DNA of 64,000 nucleotides from Labilithrix sp. (GTDB taxonomy: Bacteria; Myxococcota_A; Polyangia; Polyangiales; Polyangiaceae), in assembly GCA_019637155.1 (NCBI GenBank), contig JAHBWE010000012.1:124001-188000 (forward strand). Direction: 5' to 3'. The notes under the pieces were generated by a model. The model was not told the DNA's origin. It made no database searches and worked only from the letters and a program-made list of their open reading frames with translations. Positions 34,261-43,092 of this stretch are shown in pieces (position 1 is the first letter of the stretch; the number at the start of each line of letters is the position of its first letter). The translations under genes and the position numbers were made by a program.

Positions 34261-36690
34261 ATGAAGCGCTTTTTCTTCGTCTCCGCCGCCGCCGTATCGG
34301 CCGGCGCCCTCTTTTGGTCGACGCCCGGCTGCGTCCCCGACCTGAACGTGGACGTGAACCTCCCGGACGGCAGCCTCCCCGACGGCCCGAACCTGAGCCT
34401 CCCCAAGGGCGTCGGCGAGCCGTGCGAGACCGATCCCGACTGCCGCCCCGGCCTCGCCTGCAAGGACAAGACGTGCCAGCCGGGCCGCTCCACGCCGGCG
34501 GGCGGCGACTGCATCATCAGCGCGGAGTGCGTCGCGGACCACTACTGCGGGCCCGAGGCCAAGTGCGCCCCCGCCGGCAGCGGCGACGACGGCGCGGCCT
34601 GCCAGTCGGACGGCGACTGCAAGGCCGGGCTCCGCTGCAACATCGTCGGCCTCGCGACGCAGTGCCAGCCCGAAGGCAACAAGGACGTCGGCGGCGCGTG
34701 CCAGACCGCGGGCGAGTGCTTCGGCGGCCTCGTCTGCGCCCCGGACGGCAAGTGCGCGCCGTTCCCCGGCGGCCCGATCGCGATCCCGAAGTTCACCGGC
34801 GTGCCGTGCGATCCGCCGGAGACCGAGAACGTCACCGCGTTCTTCGAGGTGCCGCGCGGCGGCGCCGCGCTCAAGGACTACTTCCGGCTCCCGTACCCGA
34901 ACGACGTGCGCACGTCGGCGACCGGAAAGCCGGTCATGAAGGACTTCCCGACCCCGGGCGCGGACATCCTCGGCTACGACCTCGTCGCGCGGTGGGCGAG
35001 CTTCATCGAGGCCTCGCCGCTCGTCACCGGCTTCAGCGCGTATCCGACGACGATCTTCCGCTTCAGCGGCGAGATCGACTTCGCCTCGCTCGATCCGAAG
35101 GACACCACCGTCTACGTCGACCTCACGACCGGCCAGAAGCTGGCGCACAACTGGGGCTACACGACGGGGCGCAGCGCGTACGTCTGCGAGAACTCGATCA
35201 GCTTCCGCCCGCCGCTCGGCGGCCCGCTCGTCTCGGGCCACACCTACGCCGTGTTCTTCACGACGGCGGTGAAGGCGAAGGACGGCAAGGACATCGTCCG
35301 CTCCGCCGACCTGAACGCGCTCCTCGGCGCGACCGATCCGGGCGGCGAGCTCGGCGCGGGGTGGCGGCAGTACGAGAAGCTCCGGACCTGGGCGCCCGCG
35401 AACAGCGTGCCGCTCGCGAGCATCCTCAACGCCGCCATCTTCACGGTCGGCGACCACGACGCGGTGGGCAAGGCGCTGCCGCAGCTCGTGAGCTCGTCGC
35501 CCGCTCCGGCGGCGAAGCAGTGGGTGAAGTGCGGCGGCGGCGCGGTCTCGCCCTGCGCGCAGCGTGACGGCGAGCGCGCGTGTCCGGCCACGCCGGCCGC
35601 GGGCATCGACGAGTACCACGCGCTCATCAGCATCCCGCTCTTCCAGCGCGGCAACGAGCCGTTCATCGAGCCCGCCGACGACGGCGCGTTCGTGAACGCT
35701 CCGGCGACGAAGACGGTCGACGTCTGCGCGGCGCTCACGGTGCCGGCCGGCTCGGCGGCGGTGGGTCCCCTCCCGACCGTCATCTACGCGCACGGCACCG
35801 GCGGCACGTTCCGCAGCCACGCGGCGGAGGGCAACGTCGGGCCGCGCCTCGCCAAGAAGGGCTTCGCCGTCCTCGGCATCGATCAGGTCGGGCACGGCAC
35901 GCGCCGCGGCGCCTCGACCGCGGACCCGTCCGTCGTCTTCTTCAACTTCTCGAACCCGCCCGCCGCGCAGGGCAACGTGCTCCAGGGCGCGGCGGATCAG
36001 GTCGCCCTCGTCCAGCTCTTGAAGAGCAATGTCACCGTCACCGGCACGTCGATCACGCTCTCGAGCACGCAGATCGGGTACTGGGGTCACTCGCAGGGCG
36101 CGACCGCGGGCGCGATCGCGATGCCGTACGTCAGCGGCGTCGCGGGCGCGGTGTTCAGCGGCGAAGGCGGGAGCCTCATCGACTCGCTCCTCACGAAGAC
36201 GAGCCCGGTCAACTTCGCGGCGCTCGCGCCGGCGCTCCTCTCGGAGCTGCCGCAGAACGTGAACGCGAACCACCCGGTCCTCACGATGTTCCAGAACGCG
36301 ATCGACCCGGCCGATCCGCTCGATCACGCCGCGAACGCGACCGCGGCGTCGGCGGCGAACATCTTCCCGAAGCACCTCTTCGTGCCGTACGGCCAGCTCG
36401 ACACGTACTCGACGCCGATCACGCAGCACACGTACATCGCGGCGGCGGGCCTCGAGGTCGCGCCGAACGCGCCCTCCGCGGCGACGCCGGACAAGCTGTA
36501 CCGGGACCCGTCGCAGGGGCCGGTCACGAACAACAAGAACGGCAAGACGGTCGTGACGCGCCAGTACGGCAAGCCGGCGAACAGCGATGGCCATTTCGTC
36601 GCTTTTCGTGATAACGACGCTATGAAGGACGTCGACGACTTTCTCGCGACCGCGCTCAAGGGCGAAGCGCCGACGATCCCGGCGCCCTGA
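34261..36690 (+). CDS. Secreted alpha/beta-hydrolase lipoprotein
   Basis: 809 residues. A lipoprotein signal (MKRFFFVSAAAVSAGALFWSTPGC, lipid Cys24) and a ribosome-binding GGGAGGA support the start. Residues about 55-180 are cysteine-rich with repeated C-x(4-6)-DC-x-GLxC units, as in surface proteins of this phylum. A hydrolase domain follows: HGTGG (about 512-516, oxyanion region), GYWGHSQGA with nucleophile Ser611, a later Asp and a C-terminal GHFV His in NSDGHFVAF. That order fits lipases or virulence-type esterases. Substrate unknown. It is convergent with the hemerythrin gene and divergent from the HEAT-repeat gene. Confidence 0.85.
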   Translation: MKRFFFVSAAAVSAGALFWSTPGCVPDLNVDVNLPDGSLPDGPNLSLPKGVGEPCETDPDCRPGLACKDKTCQPGRSTPAGGDCIISAECVADHYCGPEAKCAPAGSGDDGAACQSDGDCKAGLRCNIVGLATQCQPEGNKDVGGACQTAGECFGGLVCAPDGKCAPFPGGPIAIPKFTGVPCDPPETENVTAFFEVPRGGAALKDYFRLPYPNDVRTSATGKPVMKDFPTPGADILGYDLVARWASFIEASPLVTGFSAYPTTIFRFSGEIDFASLDPKDTTVYVDLTTGQKLAHNWGYTTGRSAYVCENSISFRPPLGGPLVSGHTYAVFFTTAVKAKDGKDIVRSADLNALLGATDPGGELGAGWRQYEKLRTWAPANSVPLASILNAAIFTVGDHDAVGKALPQLVSSSPAPAAKQWVKCGGGAVSPCAQRDGERACPATPAAGIDEYHALISIPLFQRGNEPFIEPADDGAFVNAPATKTVDVCAALTVPAGSAAVGPLPTVIYAHGTGGTFRSHAAEGNVGPRLAKKGFAVLGIDQVGHGTRRGASTADPSVVFFNFSNPPAAQGNVLQGAADQVALVQLLKSNVTVTGTSITLSSTQIGYWGHSQGATAGAIAMPYVSGVAGAVFSGEGGSLIDSLLTKTSPVNFAALAPALLSELPQNVNANHPVLTMFQNAIDPADPLDHAANATAASAANIFPKHLFVPYGQLDTYSTPITQHTYIAAAGLEVAPNAPSAATPDKLYRDPSQGPVTNNKNGKTVVTRQYGKPANSDGHFVAFRDNDAMKDVDDFLATALKGEAPTIPAP

Positions 36691-36692
36691 TC

Positions 36693-37160
36693 TCACGCGC
36701 GCCGAGCGTGGTGCGCCTGGACCTCGCGCCCGATCGCGTCCAGGCCTTCGCGCGAGATCATCGTCCGGAGGACGGCCGGTCGTAGGCCGTCCTCTTCGGC
36801 GGCGACGTGGGGCTCGAACATCGCGAGCAGCTCCGCGCCGAGCCTCGCGATGTCCGCCGCGCTCGCGCTCGCGCTCGCGGACATCGCGGCGAGCTGCCTG
36901 CACGCCGCCTCGACCGCGACGTGCTCGGCGTCGCGCGCGTCGAGGAAGGCAACGTCCGTCGACCGCAGTCGACCGTGACGCCGGAGCCCCGGGAAGACGA
37001 TCGCGCTCTCGACGTGGTGGTGGCCGAGGAGGAAGCCGCCCACGCCGTGCGCGCGCGCGACGTCGGCGGTGTCGACGTCGGCGAGGCGCCGCAGCTCCTC
37101 CGCGAGCGCGCGATGCACGGCGACGAGGCCCTCGTGGTAGGCGACGAACGGATCGGACAT
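36693..37160 (-). CDS. Hemerythrin-like HHE domain protein
   Basis: 155 residues from the ATG at 37158-37160. It is a four-helix protein with metal-ligand spacing typical of hemerythrin HHE domains: His9 and His16 in AYHEGLVAVHRAL, HHH at GHHHVESAIVFPGL, His in DAEHVAVEA, and HVAAEEDGL near the end. Such proteins bind a di-iron centre and sense or carry oxygen or nitric oxide. It faces the AraC gene across an 87-base gap, so the regulator may control it. Confidence 0.85.
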   Translation of the reverse strand: MSDPFVAYHEGLVAVHRALAEELRRLADVDTADVARAHGVGGFLLGHHHVESAIVFPGLRRHGRLRSTDVAFLDARDAEHVAVEAACRQLAAMSASASASAADIARLGAELLAMFEPHVAAEEDGLRPAVLRTMISREGLDAIGREVQAHHARRA

Positions 37161-37247
37161 GCTCCGAGCATCGCGCCGCGCCCGCGCCGCTTCTCGGCGT
37201 TTCGTGCGCGCGTCCAGGCGATTCGTGCCTCGTGCTACGAGATCGGG

Positions 37248-38066
37248 ATGTGGTTCTCCCTCCATCGACGTCGCGGCGGCGGCACGGGCGTGGGGCCCAC
37301 GCACGAGAACCCGGGCTACGAGCTCTCGTGGATCGAGTCGGGCACGCTCGAGTTCGAGGTCGGCGGCGCGACGCTGCGCGGCTCCGCCGGCGCCTGCATC
37401 CTGCTTCCTCCCGGCGTCCTCAATACACCTCGCAGCCGCGCCGCGTCGGTGGAGCAGATCCTGATCGCCGCGCCGATGCTGGAGGAGGCCGCGGACGCGC
37501 TCGGCGCGAGCGGCGCGCTCGGCGCGAGCGGCATGCCCGAGATGGGCGTGCTCCCGGCCGACACGACGGTCGCGGCGATCGCGCGCGCGCTGGCCCTCGA
37601 GCACGGCGCGCTCGCCGCGCCCGTCGTGGCGCGACCGGCGGCGGACGCGGGCATCGAGTCGCTCGTGTCGTCGCTCGCGCTCGCGCTCGTCCGCGAGCGA
37701 GGCCGAGGCTGTGAGCGAGGCCGGCGCGGGGCGAGGCGGGAGGCGCGCCTCGAGCCCGCGATCGCGCGCGCGCTCGAGCGGATCGACGCCGAGCTCGCTC
37801 GTCCGCTCACGGTCGACGACCTCGCGCGCACGGCGGGCCTCTCGCGCTTCGTGTTCCTCCGGAAGTTCAGCGCGCAGGTCGGCGTCGCTCCGTATCGCCA
37901 CCTCACGAACACGCGGCTCGATCGCGCGGCGCTCCTCCTCCGCTCGACCGATCGTTCGGTCCTCGACGTCGCGCTGGACTGCGGGTTCGGCGATCCGAGC
38001 CGCTTCGCCCGCGCGTTCACGCGCCGCTTCGGCTGCCCGCCGCGGCGCTGGCGGAGGGGTGGCTAG
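37248..38066 (+). CDS. AraC-family transcriptional regulator
   Basis: 272 residues from the ATG at 37248. The N-terminal half is a cupin-like sensing domain (ESGTLEFEVGGATLRGSAGACILLPPGVLNTP). The C-terminal about 100 residues carry two helix-turn-helix motifs: TVDDLARTAGLSRFVFLRKFSAQVGVAPYRHL and SVLDVALDCGFGDPSRFARAFTRRFGCPPRRWR. Between them is a basic low-complexity linker (RERGRGCERGRRGARRE). It is divergent from the hemerythrin gene; the inducer is unknown. Confidence 0.92.
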   Translation: MWFSLHRRRGGGTGVGPTHENPGYELSWIESGTLEFEVGGATLRGSAGACILLPPGVLNTPRSRAASVEQILIAAPMLEEAADALGASGALGASGMPEMGVLPADTTVAAIARALALEHGALAAPVVARPAADAGIESLVSSLALALVRERGRGCERGRRGARREARLEPAIARALERIDAELARPLTVDDLARTAGLSRFVFLRKFSAQVGVAPYRHLTNTRLDRAALLLRSTDRSVLDVALDCGFGDPSRFARAFTRRFGCPPRRWRRGG

Positions 38067-39023
38067 TTAGACGCGGACGCTGCGACCGAGGCGCGAGCGG
38101 AGCTCCATTCGCGCGCGCATCGCCCGCGCGACGTCCTCGGCTTCGAGGCAGCGATCGCGCTCGAGCGCGGCGTTCAACGCGCGGAGCGCCTCGTCGGCCT
38201 CGCCGCGCGTCGCGAGCGCGCAGCCGGCGGTGACCATCAGCTCCGGATCGCCAGGCAGCACCGCGAGCCCGAGGCCGAGCACGCGCATCGCGCGATCGGT
38301 GTGGCCGTTGCCGGCGAGCTTCGTCGCCGCTTCGCGCGCCGACGTCACGAGCGCGCGCATGTCGCGGCGCGCGAGCGGACGGCCGACGATCGCCTCGCCG
38401 ATCGCGCGCGCCTCGGCGACGAGGTCGACGTCGGTCTCGCCGCCGCCCTCCGCGAGCGCGACGAGCTTCGCGAGGCGCTTGCGGAGGCGATCGATGCCGT
38501 CGTCGCCGCGGGGGTTGAGCGCCGCCGCGGCGCGGGAGCTGCCGATGCCCATCGTCGTGCGGAGGTGCACGAGCCAGCCGGGGAGCTTCTGCCGCGTCGC
38601 CGCGCCGACGTCGGTCGTGCTGACGGGCGCGCCTTCGAGGAGGCCGCGCGTGTCGGCGTCGAGGTCATGCGGCTCCCAGCGGGCGCGCTCGGCGTCGAGG
38701 CGCCAGGCCAGCACCTCGCCGGGGTAGACGACGAAGTCGAGCGTCGCCTCGCCGTTGGCGGTGGTGGTGCGGATGCGATGCCGTCCCACCGGCACGCCGC
38801 AGAACCCGCGGATCGGCTCGGTCGTATACCGCGCCCACGGCTCGCGGAGGTCATCGACGGCGCACGCGTCCCACGCGTTCCCTTCGAGGACGACGAACCC
38901 GCTCGCCTCACGCGCGGGCCGCGGCTTCTTCTTCTTGCGCCGCGCACGGATCCAAACGAACAGCGCCGTCGCGGCGACCAGCGCGAGCGGGATCAGTGCG
39001 GCCAGGAAGGAAGGCACAATCAA
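38067..39023 (-). CDS. Single-span membrane protein with helical C-terminal region
   Basis: A 318-residue protein. One N-terminal membrane helix (FLAALIPLALVAATALFVWI) is followed by a basic stop-transfer (RARRKKKKPRP). Next is a beta-rich domain (GFCGVPVGRHRIRTTTANGEATLDFVVYPGEVLAWRLD) and a C-terminal helical, TPR-like region (about 220-305: ALVTSAREAATKLAGNGHTDRAMRVLGLGLAVLPGDPELMVTAGCALATRGEADEAL). The first start is TTG at 39023, with a GTG two codons on. No family is recognised. Its stop abuts the end of the convergent AraC gene. Confidence 0.65.
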   Translation of the reverse strand: MIVPSFLAALIPLALVAATALFVWIRARRKKKKPRPAREASGFVVLEGNAWDACAVDDLREPWARYTTEPIRGFCGVPVGRHRIRTTTANGEATLDFVVYPGEVLAWRLDAERARWEPHDLDADTRGLLEGAPVSTTDVGAATRQKLPGWLVHLRTTMGIGSSRAAAALNPRGDDGIDRLRKRLAKLVALAEGGGETDVDLVAEARAIGEAIVGRPLARRDMRALVTSAREAATKLAGNGHTDRAMRVLGLGLAVLPGDPELMVTAGCALATRGEADEALRALNAALERDRCLEAEDVARAMRARMELRSRLGRSVRV

Positions 39024-39076
39024 ATTCTAGCGCGCGATCGCGATCATGCACGCGGAGCTAGAGCTCGAGCTCGACC

Positions 39077-39388
39077 TTACGGGATGATGATCGCGCAGAG
39101 CACGTAGGCGTGGCACTCACTCGACGGCTGTCCCGCGGCGTCGATGCACTGCACCATCCACCCATTCTCGCTCGGCCGGCTGACCACCACGGTCGGCACC
39201 TTACCTGCGGTGCGGGCGGCGGCGGGGACCTCGAAGCCGCCACCGACCACGGACGCATCGCTCGGGCACGTCGCGACCTGCCCACTCGTCGACATCGTCG
39301 TCGCCATCTTCACGACCCGCGGCGGCGCCTGACTCGCACACGCAGCAAGGAGGAGCAGCAGAGAAGAGAGGAGGACGCGCGAGAACAT
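39077..39388 (-). CDS. Small lipoprotein
   Basis: 103 residues from the ATG at 39386-39388. A lipoprotein signal MFSRVLLSSLLLLLAAC gives lipid Cys17. The mature part has two or three Cys (TCPSDASVVGGGF, MVQCIDAAG, CHAYVLC) that may form disulfides, and a beta-rich pattern. It ends AIIIP. No family is recognised. The upstream side is the long G+C-rich repeat region at 39431-40110. Confidence 0.65.
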   Translation of the reverse strand: MFSRVLLSSLLLLLAACASQAPPRVVKMATTMSTSGQVATCPSDASVVGGGFEVPAAARTAGKVPTVVVSRPSENGWMVQCIDAAGQPSSECHAYVLCAIIIP

Positions 39389-39430
39389 CGAGCGAGAGTA
39401 CGCGACCCAGACGGAGCGCGCATCGGGCGC

Positions 39431-40110
39431 GCGGTGGCGCGTCCCGCGGCGACGGGGCGGAGCGCGTTGCGGGAGGCGCGGCGCCGAGGCGGTGCGCGGC
39501 GACGGGCGAAGCGCGATGGAGGAGCGGGGCGCGGTGGCGCGACCGCGGCGACGAGGCGGAGCGCGTTGTGGGAGGCGCGGCGCCGAGGCGGTGCTCGGCG
39601 GCGGGCGAAGCGCGATGGAGGAGCGGGGCGCGATGGCGCGACCCGCGACAACGCGGCGGAGCGCCTTGCAGCGCGCGCGGCGCGGTGGCGGTGTGCGGCG
39701 GCAGGGCGAAGCGCGGTGGCGGAGCGGGGCGCGATGGCGCGACCCGCGACAACGCGGCGGAGCGCATTGCGGGAGCGCCGGGACGGAGCGCGACGGCGGG
39801 GCGAAGCGCGGTGGGGAGGCGGTGCGCTTCGCGAACCGCGGCGACGTGGCGGGAGGCGGGGAGCGACGGCGGGGCGAGGCGCGTTGCGAGAGACGGGGCG
39901 GAGCTGCGTTGGCGCGGGACGCTGCAGCGGGCGCGTTGCAGTGCGCGCGAAGCAGCACGTTGCCAGGCGCAACGCCAGGGCGGACCTGCGCGGTGGCGCG
40001 GCCCGCGGCGCAGGGCGGAGTGCGTCGCAGCCCGCGCCGGGACGGGGCGGGCCTGCGCGGCGCGGCGCGCGGCAACGGGGGGGGCGGCGCGGCCCGCGGC
40101 GCAGGGCGGA
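39431..40110. repeat. Degenerate tandem repeat of about 100 bp, gene-free
   Basis: Between the genes ending at 39388 and 40114 lie about 725 bases with no convincing gene. From 39431 a unit of about 100 bases repeats, with the landmark GGTGGCGCG or GATGGCGCG at about 39431, 39531, 39630 and 39730, each followed by a GGCGGAGCGC and later a GGCGAAGCGC. The fourth copy decays, and after 39830 the same short words recur without regular period; the block CCCGCGGCGCAGGGCGGAG appears at about 40002 and 40093. Because 100 is not a multiple of three, long frames open in several registers and are artefacts. Confidence 0.75.
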
Positions 40111-40113
40111 GCG

Positions 40114-41451
40114 TTATGGTGTGCGCGTGGCGTTGAGGCGTTTTTCGAGGGTGTCGCGGACCTTCTTTTGGCCCGCGGTGAGGACGGCTTTTTCGCTCTT
40201 CGCGAGCGCTTCCTCGAGGGCGCGGGTCTCGGCGGCGCGATCGCCGCGTGCCTTCGCGATGTCGGCGCGGAGCTCGTAGACGCGCATGGCGCGCGGGCCG
40301 TACACGAGCGCGATCGCGCGGTCCGTCGCCTGCTCCGCCTCGGCGAGGCGATTCAATGCAAGATACACACGTCCGAGACGGGCGGGCGGGTTGTAGTCCT
40401 GCGGGAAGTCGCGCGCGCTCGCTTCGAGGTGCGGGAGCGCGCGCGCCGGCTCGCCGAGGGCGAGGTAGACCGCGACGAGCCAGGGATCGAGCGCGGCCCG
40501 CGCGTCCTTCGACGCCGCGCGCTTCACCGCGTCCTCCAGGTACGCCGCCCACTCGGTCGCGGCCGCCTTCGCGCCCGCCGCGTCGCCGCTCTCCTTCTTC
40601 GTCGTGACGACCTCCTGGTAGATCGCGGATCGATCGTCCGGGAGGAGCGCGTCGTCGCGCGCGGACGCGTCGCGCACGGCGAGGGCGAGGAGGCGATCGC
40701 GAGCTTCGTCTTTCTTGGCGGTGCGAGCGCAGTCGAGGCCGCCGACGAGCACGGTCGCGCGCGACGTGCCGGGCGGAAGCGCCGCCGCCTCCTCCGCCGC
40801 GAGGTCGGCGCACGCGGCGTGCTCCTTCGCGAGCGACAGCTCCGTCACGAGCGCCTCGACGATGCGCGGCCGCTGCTCCTTCGACGCCGTCGTGAGCGCG
40901 GCGCGATGCTCGGCGATCGCGGTCTTCGAGTCGCCGGCGGCGAGGGCCTGGTTGCCGCGCGCGAAGCCGTCCGTGCGGTTCGCGAGGACGTTGCCGAGCA
41001 ACGCACGCAGCTCCGCCGCGGTCGCGGTGCCGGCCCATTTGAGGAGGGGCCGATCGGTCGCGGGATCGACGACCCAGAGCGTGGGCAGCGCGTCGTGCGG
41101 GTGCTGCTCCACCCACCGCGCGTTCACGTCTTTCTCGGTATCGACGGAGAGCCACACGAACTCGGACGCGAGCGGCGCGAGCGACGGATCGGTGAGGACG
41201 TACGTGCGGAGGCTCTGACACGAGTGACACCACGGCGCCCACGCGTCGACGAAGAGCGGCTTCTGCTCCTTCTTCGACTGCGCGAGCGCGCGGGGATAGT
41301 CGTCATGGATGAACGGCAGCACCTCACGCGAGCTCGTCGTCGAGCTCGCCGCCGTGCTCGTGCTCGTCGTCGCGTGGCTGGTCGTCGCCGGCTCACGCGT
41401 GCGCGCGCTGCAGCCGACCGTCGCCGTTGCCGTCGTCGCGGTCGCCGTCAT
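40114..41451 (-). CDS. Thioredoxin-domain lipoprotein with TPR-like C-terminus
   Basis: 445 residues from the ATG at 41449-41451. A short lipoprotein-like signal ends at Cys14 (TATVGC) and is followed by a Thr/Ser/Ala linker. A thioredoxin fold spans about 44-170 with the active site WAPWCHSC (Cys75, Cys78) and cis-Pro in DALPTLWVVD, like the thiol-disulfide reductases DsbD-gamma or thioredoxin_7. The rest is helical (AALTTASKEQRPRIVEALVTELSL, NRLAEAEQATDRAIALVYG), TPR-like. It is downstream of the lipoprotein gene at 41481 by 29 bases. No strong ribosome-binding site is seen, so coupling to that gene is possible. Confidence 0.8.
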   Translation of the reverse strand: MTATATTATATVGCSARTREPATTSHATTSTSTAASSTTSSREVLPFIHDDYPRALAQSKKEQKPLFVDAWAPWCHSCQSLRTYVLTDPSLAPLASEFVWLSVDTEKDVNARWVEQHPHDALPTLWVVDPATDRPLLKWAGTATAAELRALLGNVLANRTDGFARGNQALAAGDSKTAIAEHRAALTTASKEQRPRIVEALVTELSLAKEHAACADLAAEEAAALPPGTSRATVLVGGLDCARTAKKDEARDRLLALAVRDASARDDALLPDDRSAIYQEVVTTKKESGDAAGAKAAATEWAAYLEDAVKRAASKDARAALDPWLVAVYLALGEPARALPHLEASARDFPQDYNPPARLGRVYLALNRLAEAEQATDRAIALVYGPRAMRVYELRADIAKARGDRAAETRALEEALAKSEKAVLTAGQKKVRDTLEKRLNATRTP

Positions 41452-41480
41452 CGCCGCAAAGAGCGCGGCGACGGCGCGCG

Positions 41481-42185
41481 CTACTTGTTGCCTTCGATCT
41501 TGAGCGTCCACTTTGCGTTGGGGTCGCACACGGTGCCGCCGACCTCGCGCACCTCGATCGTGACGGTGCGGTCGTCGCGAACGCCGTTCGGATCGGCGCC
41601 GTTGGTCTCGCCCCACCGGATCTGGACGACGTCGGGATCGGTCGCCGACTCCGACGACTTCCGGACGTTGGAGCACTCCTTCACGTCGTTGTCGGGCCGG
41701 TAGACGAAGAGGTCGAAGTTCTTCCCGGGCGGCGAGGTGAGCGTCGCCTTCAGCTTCATCTCTATGCCGCCGAGGAGGAAGCCGCCGAGGCCGGTGATCC
41801 GCTCTTCGACGCGGATGGTGAACCACTTCGAGTCGGCGCCGGTCTCGGTCCTCGACTCGGACCCGTCATCGCCGCCGATCGCGGTGAGGTTCTTCGGGCT
41901 GGCGCAGGTGTTCGTCGCGCACGGATTGGAGCCGGGCGGGGTCGACGGCCCCGCGTCCTTCGGCGGCCCGGCGTCGGCCGGCGTGGGGAGGATGGGCAGC
42001 GACGGCTCCTCCTCTTCTTCTTCCTCCGGCTCGGGGATCTTGACGCTGATGCCCTTGTCCCCCGCGTCCTCCGGATCGGTGCCGAGGATGCCGTAGAGCG
42101 GCTCGTCCTCCGGCGCCTCTGCGCAGCCGACGAAGGCTGCAAGACCGACTGGAACGACAAGCAAGACGTAACCCCACGGCTTCAT
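41481..42185 (-). CDS. Lipoprotein with poly-Glu linker
   Basis: A 234-residue protein. The signal MKPWGYVLLVVPVGLAAFVGC gives lipid Cys21. An acidic linker with seven consecutive Glu and Pro/Asp-rich sequence (about 45-95) leads to a beta-rich domain (SKWFTIRVEERITGLGGFLLGGIEMKLKATLTSPPGKNFDLFVY), similar in layout to bacterial pre-peptidase-type beta sandwiches. Ends TVTIEVREVGGTVCDPNAKWTLKIEGNK. Function unknown. Probably the first gene of a unit with the thioredoxin-like lipoprotein. Confidence 0.75.
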   Translation of the reverse strand: MKPWGYVLLVVPVGLAAFVGCAEAPEDEPLYGILGTDPEDAGDKGISVKIPEPEEEEEEEPSLPILPTPADAGPPKDAGPSTPPGSNPCATNTCASPKNLTAIGGDDGSESRTETGADSKWFTIRVEERITGLGGFLLGGIEMKLKATLTSPPGKNFDLFVYRPDNDVKECSNVRKSSESATDPDVVQIRWGETNGADPNGVRDDRTVTIEVREVGGTVCDPNAKWTLKIEGNK

Positions 42186-42251
42186 CGCGGCGCACCGTAG
42201 TCGCGAATTTTCGCCGTGCCAGCACTATTTGAAGGAAGTGGAGGGCGGCGC

Positions 42252-42878
42252 TCAACGTAAAGCGGCGTTGTCGAGAGCGGCCTCGAGACTACTGCTCGAT
42301 TGTGCACCCTCGAGCCGGCTCCTCCCGATGAAGAGGAGGGGCACCCCGTCCCCCTGAACGGCGTCGAAGAGCTCGAGATCGCGCTCGATTCTGGCATCGG
42401 TCGCCGGCTCGGCGAGGCAGCGACGGAGCGCGTCTCGCGCGACCCCATGCTCCTCGGCGAGCGCTTCACACGCGGCCTCGGAGAGGTCGCTGGCGCTCAT
42501 GAGCGCGAGGGCGAGCTCTTCGACCTCGACGCCGGGCGGTCGGGGCGCGGTCCGCGCGGCGACGATCGATTCGAAGCACACCACCGCGCGGGCCGCAGTA
42601 CGCGCATCGGGATGCTGCCGGAGCGGCACGTGGCGGAGGACGAGCCGCACCTTCCCCCGCCTCTGCGCGAGCAGCGGCGCGAGCGCGGCGTGGGTGCGCC
42701 GGCAGAACGGACACTGAAAGTCCGTAAAGAACACGACCGTCACCGCCCCCGGCTGCACCCGCGCCGTCGCCGCCATCTCCTCGCGAATCCCCACCGGCAC
42801 CGAGCCCGCGCACGCCCCAACCCCCCCGAGAGCAAGAGCAAGCCCGAAAACAATCAGAGCACCACGAACAAGCCACAT
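42252..42878 (-). CDS. DsbA/thioredoxin-fold lipoprotein
   Basis: 208 residues from the ATG at 42876-42878, which begins an apolar signal (MWLVRGALIVFGLALALGGVGAC) with possible lipid Cys23. The thioredoxin fold carries the CPFC active site (Cys56-Pro-Phe-Cys59) in VVFFTDFQCPFCRRTHAAL and the cis-Pro region GVPLLFIGRSRL. This matches DsbA-like or DSBA-type oxidoreductases (thioredoxin_4). A longer frame reaches into the repeat region upstream and has no start signal; it is rejected. It may act with the other thioredoxin-fold lipoprotein downstream. Confidence 0.85.
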   Translation of the reverse strand: MWLVRGALIVFGLALALGGVGACAGSVPVGIREEMAATARVQPGAVTVVFFTDFQCPFCRRTHAALAPLLAQRRGKVRLVLRHVPLRQHPDARTAARAVVCFESIVAARTAPRPPGVEVEELALALMSASDLSEAACEALAEEHGVARDALRRCLAEPATDARIERDLELFDAVQGDGVPLLFIGRSRLEGAQSSSSLEAALDNAALR

Positions 42879-42894
42879 CACACGGCAGCCTAAT

Positions 42895-43090
42895 GCACTC
42901 CGCCCCATCGCCGAACCGACGCCGCACACCATCGCCCGAGCCAACCCCGCGCGCCGCGCGCCCGCGCACATCGCCCGAGCCGACGCTCCAGCGCCGCGCA
43001 CCATCCGCTCCAGCGACGAGTGCCGACAAGTGGCGGGGAACCGCACCATCGCACGCTCCAGCGACGAGCGCCAACGAGTGGCGGGGATGC
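42895..43090. repeat. Flanking repeats left of the 101-bp array
   Basis: This stretch holds repeated words CACCATCGCCCGAGCC and GCTCCAGCGACGAG. The reverse complement of the first type recurs to the right of the tandem array (43790-43880, GGGCGATGGTGCGCGG three or four times). The array is therefore flanked by related sequence in inverted orientation. No gene is seen. Confidence 0.6.
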
Positions 43091-43092
43091 GA

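Noticed and set aside
36693..37901. A 402-codon minus-strand frame including the hemerythrin
   Set aside because: Only codons from the ATG at 37158-37160 carry the hemerythrin pattern. The upstream part is antisense to the AraC gene.
39077..41242. A minus-strand frame of 721 codons spanning the repeat region and two genes
   Set aside because: Only the last 103 codons (39077-39388) have a lipoprotein signal. The rest is Arg/Pro/Ala repeat and antisense or out-of-frame sequence of the thioredoxin-like gene.
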